Shown here one piece after another: positions 23,004 to 29,466 of a DNA stretch of 34,215 nt. The translations under genes were made by a program, and so were the position numbers. How positions within the stretch are numbered: the first letter of the stretch is position 1; every line of letters begins with the position of its first letter. The notes beneath the pieces are model-generated. The model saw only the letters and a program-made list of their open reading frames with translations. It was not told the origin of the DNA and searched no databases. Source of the stretch: CAZABP01 sp964483245 (GTDB lineage: Bacteria; Planctomycetota; UBA1135; UBA2386); the NCBI GenBank assembly GCA_964483245.1, contig CAZABP010000047.1:1-34215 (forward strand), in the 5' to 3' direction.

Positions 23004-24553
23004 CAGCCGCGACGCTGCGGCACGTCTCGTTCCGCCAGCTCGGCGCGAGCCCGATCCAGCTCCGCTACCTCGAGGAGGACCCGGACCTGCGCCCGTTCCT
23101 CGGCCAGCGCCCACCGGACCTGGCGTCGCTGCTGCGCCGCGCGCCGCTCGAAGCGCGGCGTCTGGTCCCGCCGGATGCGTTGGCGCGGACGCTCCGCGAA
23201 TACGCCGAGCGCCACGGCGCGCCGCCGCAGGCATTCGCGAGTTGCGACGCGATCGCGGCCGGCGCGCAGCTCGTCGTCGCCGGACAGCAGCCCGGCCTGC
23301 TCGGCGGACCGCTCTACACCGTGCACAAGGCAGCGACTGCGGTCCGCCTCGCGCAGGAGATCAATGCACGCGCCGACGGCCCGCGCGCGGTGCCGCTGTT
23401 CTGGAACCACACCGACGACCACGACCTCGACGAGGCGAACCGCGCGTTCCTGGTCAACAGCAACCAGGACGTGCAGCGCCTCCGCCTCGAGCTGCCGCGC
23501 TCCGGTGAGGCGCTGCGCGACCTCGCGATCGGCCGCGCGATGGAGAAGCTGCTGCCGGCGATCGCCGACCTGATGCCGAACACCGACTTCCGCGCGTGGG
23601 CGTTCGGGATCTTCACGCCACGGCATCCCGACGAGACGTTCGGCGACCAGCTCGCGCGCCTGCTGTTCGAGCTGTTCGGCCAGCACGGCCTCGTCGTGCT
23701 CGAGCCGCGGGACCTGCCACCGGTCGCGTTCGACGTGCTGCCGCGCTGGTGGGAGCAGGCCGAATCGATCCAGCGCTCGATCCGCACCAGCGCCGAGATG
23801 CTGCTCGAGCTCGGGATCGACACGGCACTCGATCCGGCCGCAACGCTGATGTTCCAACACACGGCCGGCCGCCGGATCGCGCTCGCCGACGGTGACGAGC
23901 TGCCGCGCCCGACAGCGCTCAGCCCGGGCGCGCTGCTGCGCCCGCTGTGGCAGGACGCAGCGCTGCCGACGATCGCGTTCATCGTCGGGCCGGGCGAGCT
24001 CGCCTACCTCGCGGTCGCCGGGCCGCTGTACCGCCAGCTCGGCGTGCCGCAGCCGGTGTTGATCCCGCGGGCGTCGCTGACGCTGGTCGAACCCTCGCTG
24101 GCCAAGCAGCTGCGGCGGTTCGATTGGGACCTGCCTGATCTCGCGCGCGGGGTCGAAGCGCTGGCGGCGACGCTCGCTGCCAGCGACGACGACCCGAGCG
24201 TCGACGCGATCGCCGAGGTGGCGGCGCACGTGCGCGAGCGGCTCGCCGCGGTCGAGTCGACGCTGGCGCGGACGGCACGCGAGCTCGCCGGCGCCGTCGA
24301 GCGGACGCGGGCGCGGATCGCCGACGACCTCGAGAAGCTCGCCGCGCGCGTGCAGAACGCGCGCGCCAACACGCAAGGCACCGGGCTGCGCCAGATCCGC
24401 CGTCTGTGCAGCGTGCTGCGCCCACGCGACCGGATGCAGGAGCGCGTGCTGCCGCCGCTGCCGTTCCTGGTCAACCACGGCCCGTCGCTGGCCGCGACGC
24501 TGATCGAAGCAGCGTCGCCGTTCGCGACCAGCCACGGAGTGCTCGAGCTGTGA
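23000..24553 (+). CDS. bshC: BshC, cysteine-adding enzyme of bacillithiol synthesis
   Basis: 517 residues, close to the usual length of BshC. BshC is thought to join cysteine to glucosaminyl-malate, the last step of bacillithiol formation. The best signatures are VVAGQQPGLLGGPLYTVHKA (92-111), matching the family's GQQ-x-G-L-x-x-GP-YT-x-HK block, and LFWNHTDDHDLDEANRAF (133-150), matching the xDHDxxE block. Other conserved-looking parts are PTIAFIVGPGELAYLA and VLIPRASLTLVE. Near the C-terminus a long charged helix (about 395-460) forms the family's coiled coil. The ATG overlaps the pyrF stop and the TGA overlaps the GTG of bshB1. A much longer frame upstream on the same strand is spurious. 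Confidence 0.93.
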   Translation: MTAATLRHVSFRQLGASPIQLRYLEEDPDLRPFLGQRPPDLASLLRRAPLEARRLVPPDALARTLREYAERHGAPPQAFASCDAIAAGAQLVVAGQQPGLLGGPLYTVHKAATAVRLAQEINARADGPRAVPLFWNHTDDHDLDEANRAFLVNSNQDVQRLRLELPRSGEALRDLAIGRAMEKLLPAIADLMPNTDFRAWAFGIFTPRHPDETFGDQLARLLFELFGQHGLVVLEPRDLPPVAFDVLPRWWEQAESIQRSIRTSAEMLLELGIDTALDPAATLMFQHTAGRRIALADGDELPRPTALSPGALLRPLWQDAALPTIAFIVGPGELAYLAVAGPLYRQLGVPQPVLIPRASLTLVEPSLAKQLRRFDWDLPDLARGVEALAATLAASDDDPSVDAIAEVAAHVRERLAAVESTLARTARELAGAVERTRARIADDLEKLAARVQNARANTQGTGLRQIRRLCSVLRPRDRMQERVLPPLPFLVNHGPSLAATLIEAASPFATSHGVLEL

Positions 24554-25296
24554 GCGCCGCGCGCGAGCCGTCGGCAACCGGTTGCGACGTGCTGGTGCTG
24601 GCTGCACACCCCGACGATCTCGAGATCCACTGCGCCGGCACGATCCTGCTGCTGGTGCAGGCCGGACGGCGGGTCGAGCTCGCCGACTGCACGCGCGGCG
24701 AACGCGGGTCGCGGGGCGACGCGCAGACGCGCGCGCGGGAGTGCGAAGCCGCGACTGCGCGGCTCGGCGCCGCCGCGCGGCACAACCTCGGCCTACCGGA
24801 CACCGAGCTGCGTGACGACGAGCCGTCGACGGCGGCCGTGCTCGGTCTGCTGCGGCGGCTGCGCCCACGCACGCTGTTGGCACCCTGGTGGCGCGACCTG
24901 CACCCGGACCACGAAGCGGCCGGCCGGCTCGCGCGCCGCGCCTGGTTCCATGCCGGCCTGCGCCACGTGCACCCCGAGCTCGGCGAGCCGTTCCGCCCGG
25001 CCTTGCTGGCGCACTACCCCGGCCACGTGCCGTGCGAGCCGACGTTCTGCGTCGACATCACGGCCGTCGCCAGCACCAAGCGGGATGTCATCGCCTGCTA
25101 CGCCTCGCAGATCGCGCCGGCGCAACGCACGCATCTCGTGCGCGGGCTCGATCCGCTCGAGCGTGCCGAAGCCAGCGACCGCTTCTGGGGCGCGCGCGTC
25201 GGCTGCCGCGCCGCCGAGCCGTTCCTCGTCGACGGGCCGTTCCGCCTGCAGGACCTCGCCCTGTGTCTGCCGCTGCCCACGGAGCTCCCAACATGA
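24550..25296 (+). CDS. bshB1: BshB1-type N-acetylglucosaminyl-malate deacetylase
   Basis: 248 residues from GTG at 24550, which overlaps the bshC stop (GTGA). BshB1 is a zinc-dependent deacetylase of the LmbE/PIG-L family that removes acetate from GlcNAc-malate, the second step of bacillithiol synthesis. The zinc motif AHPDDLE is at 19-25 and a second metal-binding motif HPDH at 118-121 (DLHPDHEAAGRLA). CTRGERGSRG (47-56) matches the TRGE-x-x-TRG block typical of BshB1 and separates it from other LmbE proteins. YASQIAPAQ (about 178-186) is also family-like. Position between bshC and parA, with overlaps on both sides, indicates one transcript. Confidence 0.93.
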   Translation: MSAAREPSATGCDVLVLAAHPDDLEIHCAGTILLLVQAGRRVELADCTRGERGSRGDAQTRARECEAATARLGAAARHNLGLPDTELRDDEPSTAAVLGLLRRLRPRTLLAPWWRDLHPDHEAAGRLARRAWFHAGLRHVHPELGEPFRPALLAHYPGHVPCEPTFCVDITAVASTKRDVIACYASQIAPAQRTHLVRGLDPLERAEASDRFWGARVGCRAAEPFLVDGPFRLQDLALCLPLPTELPT

Positions 25297-26168
25297 CGCT
25301 GACGATCGCCGTCATCAATCAGAAGGGCGGGGTCGGCAAGACCACGACCACGGTCAACCTCGGCGCCGCGCTCGCGCGCGCCGGCCGCCGCGTGTTGCTG
25401 GTCGACCTCGATCCGCAGGCAAACCTGTCGCTGCACGTCGACCGCCGCGTCGAACTGGAGGCGCCCTCGGTCACGAACCTGTTCGTCGACGACGTCGCGC
25501 TGGCGACGCTGATCCAGCCGACCGCGATGGCCAACCTGCACGTCGTCCCGGCCGACACGACGCTGGCCGGGGTCGAGCAGGTGCTGGCCAACCGGATCGG
25601 ACGCGAGCTGCTGCTGCGCGAGGCGTTCGAGCGCTGCGCGGCGCTGGCGGAGTTCGACTTCGTGCTGCTCGACTGCCCGCCGTCGCTTGGCGTCATCGCC
25701 GCGAACGCGCTGGTCGCCGCCGGCCGCGTGTTGATTCCGATGCAGCCGGAGTTCTTCGCGCTGCAGGGGATGAGCAAGCTGCTCGAGGTGGTGACGCTGG
25801 TGCGCCGGCGCCTGAACCCCGCGCTCGAGATCCTGGCGATCGTGCCGTGCATGGTCGACCAGCGCACCAACCTCGCGAACGAGGTCGTCGCCGAGATCGA
25901 GCGGCACTTCGGCGCGTGGACGACGCGCACGCGGATCCGCTCCAACGTCAAGCTCGCGGAAGCGCCGAGCTTCGGGCGGACGATCTTCGACCACGCGCCG
26001 GACTCGAACGGCGCGCGCGACTACGCGGGGCTGGCGGCGGAGGTGTTGGCGCGGATCGGTGGCAGCACCGCGCCGGCGGATCCCACCCCCGCCCCCGCCG
26101 AGCGGCAGGCGGCCCCGCAGCCGATCGCCGAGCAGCCGTTGGCCCGACAGGAAGGCGCCGGGCTGTAG
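25293..26168 (+). CDS. parA: ParA/Soj-type ATPase
   Basis: 291 residues from the ATG at 25293, overlapping the bshB1 stop (ATGA). ParA-family ATPases move or position chromosome origins, plasmids or protein clusters. The deviant Walker A motif is KGGVGKTTT (11-19) with the signature lysine. Walker A' is VDLDPQANLS (37-46) and Walker B lies in FVLLDCPPSLGVI (about 127-139). The C-terminal PSFGRTIFDHAPDSNGARDY matches Soj-type proteins. No parB gene follows, which is unusual for a chromosomal pair; the partner may be elsewhere, or this may be an orphan with a different cargo. The Ala/Pro-rich last 40 residues look disordered. The TAG stop is the first three bases of the 102-bp hairpin. Confidence 0.93.
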   Translation: MTLTIAVINQKGGVGKTTTTVNLGAALARAGRRVLLVDLDPQANLSLHVDRRVELEAPSVTNLFVDDVALATLIQPTAMANLHVVPADTTLAGVEQVLANRIGRELLLREAFERCAALAEFDFVLLDCPPSLGVIAANALVAAGRVLIPMQPEFFALQGMSKLLEVVTLVRRRLNPALEILAIVPCMVDQRTNLANEVVAEIERHFGAWTTRTRIRSNVKLAEAPSFGRTIFDHAPDSNGARDYAGLAAEVLARIGGSTAPADPTPAPAERQAAPQPIAEQPLARQEGAGL

Positions 26169-26267
26169 AAGTCGTTTCCCAAAGCCTCCGCGGCCGCGGC
26201 CGGACCCCGCACCCGAGGGCCGCGCTGACTCGGCCTCGCCTGCGAAGCATTTGGGAAACGACTTCTA
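26166..26267. repeat. 102-bp long-hairpin element at the end of parA
   Basis: TAGAAGTCGTTTCCCAAA (26166-26183) and its exact reverse complement (26250-26267) form perfect 18-bp arms. With one unpaired base and a few mismatches, pairing continues inward, so most of the element could fold as one long hairpin around a GC-rich centre that includes a 12-bp palindrome CCGCGGCCGCGG (26188-26199). Its first three bases are the parA stop codon. There is no T-tract. It may be a REP- or MITE-like repeat that inserted at the gene end, or a transcription or segregation element. The GTTTCCC core loosely recalls half a parS site, but the spacing is wrong. Confidence 0.85.
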
Positions 26268-26307
26268 GTCCCGCCGCCCGCCCCGCCGATAACCGATCCG
26301 AGGACCG

Positions 26308-26883
26308 ATGGCGGAGGCAGGACGCAATCCGGACGAGATGCTCGCCGAATCGCTACGGCGGATCGAAGCCACGATCGCCGGCGGGGAACCGTCCGATCCG
26401 GACCAGCTGATGAAGCTGATCGACGCGCAGACGCGCGAGGTGCAGGGCCTGATCGTCCACCTGATGGCGGACCTGACCACGGAGCCGCAGCCGCTGGCCG
26501 AGGTCAACGCGCTGGTCTCGCGCGCCGTGACCGACGTGCTGACCCGCAGCCCACGTCCGCTGCTGATCCGCAGCCGCCTCGAGCCGGCGTTGCCGCCGAT
26601 CGCGTTCGCGGCCGACGCGCTGCAGGTGCTGTTCCGGCGCTGCCTCGACCTGCTGCGCGACGCCGGCGAAGAGGACGTGGAGCTCCTGGTGACGACGGCG
26701 GCGGCCGGCCTCGGTGCTGCGATCTCGTTCGAATCGAGCTCGGCACGCGCGGTGCCCGCCGAGCGGCTGGCATCGGCGCGCGAGTTCGTCGCCGATCTCG
26801 GCGGACGGCTGCGCACCGGACGTGGCGCGCGCGGCTTCCGCATCGAGCTCGAGCTCGGCGCACGCGCACCGGATCCGCGCTGA
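26308..26883 (+). CDS. Degenerate histidine-kinase-like (GHKL) protein, function unknown
   Basis: 191 residues, GAGGA just before the ATG, between the parA hairpin and bshA. No named family is recognised with certainty. The order of features resembles the core of a histidine kinase. A helical part comes first (about 25-60). LAEVNALVSRAVTDVL (67-82) is like the end of a dimerisation helix. Then LRP-like strand segments and ALQVLFRRCLDLLRDAG (about 107-123) take the place of the N-box helix. Last, AREFVADLGGRLRTGRGARGFR (split near 153-174) and IELELG resemble the G2 loop and final strand. The N-box Asn, the D-x-G-x-G motif and a phospho-accepting His are missing, so it would not be a working kinase. 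It may be a scaffold or binding protein. This is a reading of pattern only. Confidence 0.7.
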   Translation: MAEAGRNPDEMLAESLRRIEATIAGGEPSDPDQLMKLIDAQTREVQGLIVHLMADLTTEPQPLAEVNALVSRAVTDVLTRSPRPLLIRSRLEPALPPIAFAADALQVLFRRCLDLLRDAGEEDVELLVTTAAAGLGAAISFESSSARAVPAERLASAREFVADLGGRLRTGRGARGFRIELELGARAPDPR

Positions 26884-26892
26884 ATGAGGAGA

Positions 26893-26898
26893 TAGGAT
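26893..26898 (+). promoter_or_regulatory. Candidate -10 box for a leaderless bshA transcript
   Basis: TAGGAT ends 7 bp before the bshA ATG at 26906, which places transcription start at or beside the start codon. The nearest purine-rich stretch, GAGGAG at 26886-26891, is too far from the ATG for a normal ribosome-binding site. No clear -35 box. Confidence 0.27.
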
Positions 26899-26905
26899 CC
26901 GGCGC

Positions 26906-28033
26906 ATGGCTCGCGCCGCACTCCGCATCGGCATCGTCTGCTACCCGACCGTCGGCGGCAGCGGCGTCATCGCGACCGAGATGGCGATGTGGCTCGCGCG
27001 CCACGGCCACGAGGTGCACCTGATCAGCTACGGCCGCCCCGCCCGCTTGAAGATGGGGATCCAGGGTCTGCGCTTCCACAGCGTCGACGTGTCGGCCTAT
27101 CCGCTGTTCCGGTTCCCGCCGTACGACCTCGCGCTGGCGACGCGGATGCTCGAGGTCAAGGAGCAGGAGAAGCTCGACCTGTTCCATGTGCATTACGCGA
27201 TCCCACACGCGGTCAGCGCGTTCCTCGCGCGCTCGATGGCCGGCGGCGACCTGCGCTTCGTGACGACGCTGCATGGAACCGACATCACGGTTGTCGGCAG
27301 TGACCGCGCCTACATGCGGCCGACGCGGTTCGCGATCGAAGAGTCCGACGCGGTCACGGCAGTCAGCCGCTTCCTCGCCGACGAGACGCGGCTGGTGTTC
27401 GGCGTGCGGCGCCCGATCCACGTCGTGCCGAACTTCGTCGACACGGCGCGCTTCCGCCCGAGCGCGCGCGGCGCCTGGTATCAGCGCGGCAGCAGCGAGC
27501 GCCGGATCGCGCACGTCAGCAACTTCCGGCCGGTCAAGCGCGTCGGGGACGTCGTCCGCGTGTTCGCACTCGTCGCGCGCGAGCTGCCGGCGCGGCTGTT
27601 GCTGGTCGGCGACGGTCCGGACCTCCCGCACGCGCTCGCGATCGCCGAGGATCTCGGGGTGCGCGACCGGGTCGAGCATCACGGCGGCGTCGAGGAGGTC
27701 GAGACGCTGCTGGCCGAGGCGGATCTCTGCCTGTCGACGTCGGAGACCGAGAGCTTCGGTCTCAGCCTGCTCGAGGCGATGGCCTGCGGCACCCCGTGCG
27801 CGAGCACACGCGTCGGCGGCGTCGCCGAGGTGCTCGGCGAAGGCGGCATCCTGGCGCCGCTGGGGCAGAACGAGCAACTGGCGCAGCAGATCCTGGCCCT
27901 GCTCAGCGACGACGCGCGGCATCGCGAAGCCGGCGCGCAGGCGCGGGCGCGCGCCGAGCGCGAGTTCGCGATCGACCACGTGCTGCCGCGCTACGTCGAG
28001 CTGTACGACGAAGTGCTGCGCGGCACGTCGTGA
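26906..28033 (+). CDS. bshA: BshA, N-acetyl-alpha-D-glucosaminyl L-malate synthase
   Basis: 375 residues, the usual BshA length. BshA is a GT4-type glycosyltransferase that joins GlcNAc from UDP-GlcNAc to L-malate, the first step of bacillithiol synthesis. RIGIVCYPTVGGSGVIATEM (7-26) is a near-diagnostic BshA N-terminus. Other family blocks are DLFHVHYAIPHAVSAFLAR (about 91-109), TTLHGTDITVVGSDRAY (about 118-134), AVSRFLADET, HVVPNFVDTARFRP (about 172-185) and HVSNFRPVKRV. The nucleotide-sugar E-x7-E region is in STSETESFGLSLLEAMACGT (about 278-297). Within this window it is the third of the three bsh genes, so the pathway is complete. Its stop overlaps the GTG of the next gene. Confidence 0.96.
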   Translation: MARAALRIGIVCYPTVGGSGVIATEMAMWLARHGHEVHLISYGRPARLKMGIQGLRFHSVDVSAYPLFRFPPYDLALATRMLEVKEQEKLDLFHVHYAIPHAVSAFLARSMAGGDLRFVTTLHGTDITVVGSDRAYMRPTRFAIEESDAVTAVSRFLADETRLVFGVRRPIHVVPNFVDTARFRPSARGAWYQRGSSERRIAHVSNFRPVKRVGDVVRVFALVARELPARLLLVGDGPDLPHALAIAEDLGVRDRVEHHGGVEEVETLLAEADLCLSTSETESFGLSLLEAMACGTPCASTRVGGVAEVLGEGGILAPLGQNEQLAQQILALLSDDARHREAGAQARARAEREFAIDHVLPRYVELYDEVLRGTS

Positions 28034-29133
28034 ACCTGCGGTTCGACTTCGATCACAACGCAACGACGCCGGTCGATCCGCGCGTCCTCGAGCACTTCGT
28101 CGCCGTCGAGCGGGTGCACCCGGCGAGCCCCGACAGTCTGCATGCCGAAGGTCGGCGCGCCCGCACGGCGCTCGAGACCGCACGGGCACAGGCCGCGGCC
28201 GCGCTCGGCGTGCCACCGGCGTGGCTCGTGTTCGTCGCCAGCGGCACCGAGGCGAACAACCTCGCAGTGCGTGGGCTCGGCGATCCGTCTCTGCCGGTGC
28301 TTGCCGCAGAGCTCGAACATGCCTCCGTGCTCGGTCCCGCCCGACAGCGCGGACTGCTGGCCTGGCCGATCGACCGCCGCGGCTTCGTGACAGTCACGCC
28401 GCCGCCACAGCCGGTCGGACTCGCCACGCTCGTGCATGCGCAGAGCGAGCTCGGGAGCGTGCAACCGGTCGAGGCGGCCGCCACGCTCGCCAAGCAGCTC
28501 GGTTTCCCGCTGCACGTCGATTGCGCGCAGACACTCGGGCGGCTGGAGCTGGGGCCGGTGCTCGCGGTCGCCGACAGCATCACGCTGTCGGCGCACAAGG
28601 CCGGCGGCCTGCGCGGCTGCAGCCTGTGGATCGTGCGCGACGGCCCGGCACGCGCGCGTCCGCTGCTATTCGGCGGCGGCCAGGAACACGGGCTGCGGCC
28701 CGGCACACCGAGCATCGCGCTCGCGGCGGCGACCGCGCTCGCGATCGAGCTGGCGGTCGGCGAGACGCGGGCGCGGGCGCGCATCATGGCGTCCGCGCGC
28801 GACGCGTTCGTCGCGACCCTCGGTGATGCCGGCCGGATGCTGACGCCGGCGCCGGCGCTGCCGAACACCGCGCTGGTCTGGTTCGACGCAGTCGATGGCC
28901 GGCTGCTGTTGCCCGCGCTCGACATGGCCGGCATCGCCGCGAGTCAAGGCTCCGCGTGTGCATCCGGAGCACCGGAACCACCACGAGTGTTGCGCGCGCT
29001 CGGTCTCGACGATCAGGATGCGCGCCGTTGCGTGCGCTTCAGCTTCGCCACCTCGACGACGGTCGAGCGTGCTGTCGAAGGTGCGACGCGCGTGCGCGAA
29101 GTCCTCGCTCGGCTGCGCAAGCGATTTGCGTGA
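28030..29133 (+). CDS. Cysteine desulfurase of the NifS/IscS class
   Basis: 367 residues from GTG at 28030, overlapping the bshA stop (GTGA). These PLP enzymes take sulfur from cysteine as an enzyme-bound persulfide for Fe-S clusters and other thio-cofactors. The start FDHNATTPVDP (7-17) and SPDSLHAEGRRAR match the family. Asp164 and Gln167 (VDCAQTLG), His97 (LEHASV) and the PLP lysine Lys190 in LSAHKAGG are present. The persulfide Cys is Cys310 in GSACASGAPEPPRVL. Later motifs, including VRFSFATSTT, agree. Coupling to bshA is unusual: it could tie sulfur metabolism to the thiol pool or simply reflect packing. Substrate preference cannot be read from sequence. Confidence 0.93.
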   Translation: MNLRFDFDHNATTPVDPRVLEHFVAVERVHPASPDSLHAEGRRARTALETARAQAAAALGVPPAWLVFVASGTEANNLAVRGLGDPSLPVLAAELEHASVLGPARQRGLLAWPIDRRGFVTVTPPPQPVGLATLVHAQSELGSVQPVEAAATLAKQLGFPLHVDCAQTLGRLELGPVLAVADSITLSAHKAGGLRGCSLWIVRDGPARARPLLFGGGQEHGLRPGTPSIALAAATALAIELAVGETRARARIMASARDAFVATLGDAGRMLTPAPALPNTALVWFDAVDGRLLLPALDMAGIAASQGSACASGAPEPPRVLRALGLDDQDARRCVRFSFATSTTVERAVEGATRVREVLARLRKRFA

Positions 29134-29466
29134 TCTGATGCGGATCGCGCGATGGCACCGAGAACAACCGATTGCATCGCTGGCAAGAACTGGTAAAGAG
29201 GGCCGCGTGTCGAGGAGCTCACGCGATGCCGCCAACATCGCATGAGTGATTCGTGATCGTCATCGTCCATCTGCGTTCCAGTCCAACGGAAGCGACCGGA
29301 ACTCCGTCTCGGTCAGAGCTCGTCCCAACCCGCTGAACGCGGGCCGCGGTTGGTCGCTGCGGCTCTGCAGGCGGTACCTCGTCTCGATTCAGGCGCGAGC
29401 ATGACGTGCGGAGCGGCGCGGCTTCACGAGGCCCCTGGAGCCGGGAGTGCTCGTCGAACCACCGCC
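29134..29466. other. dnaA upstream region, no gene
   Basis: This 333-bp gap separates the desulfurase gene from dnaA. It holds a weak promoter-like pair (listed separately) and a small hairpin, CCCGC (29329-29333) with GCGGG (29339-29343). No sequence close to TTATCCACA on either strand was seen. An alternative dnaA start at 29401 (ATG, preceded by AGGCG) would shorten the gap. Confidence 0.65.
29172..29199 (+). promoter_or_regulatory. Weak candidate dnaA promoter
   Basis: TTGCAT (29172-29177) and TAAAGA (29194-29199) are 16 bp apart and point at dnaA. Both boxes are poor matches; they stand out mainly because this is the most A/T-rich part of the gap. Confidence 0.2.

Noticed and set aside
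26166..26267. A parS centromere at the parA hairpin
   Set aside because: GTTTCCC only loosely recalls half of the usual parS site, and the halves are 66 bp apart instead of adjacent.
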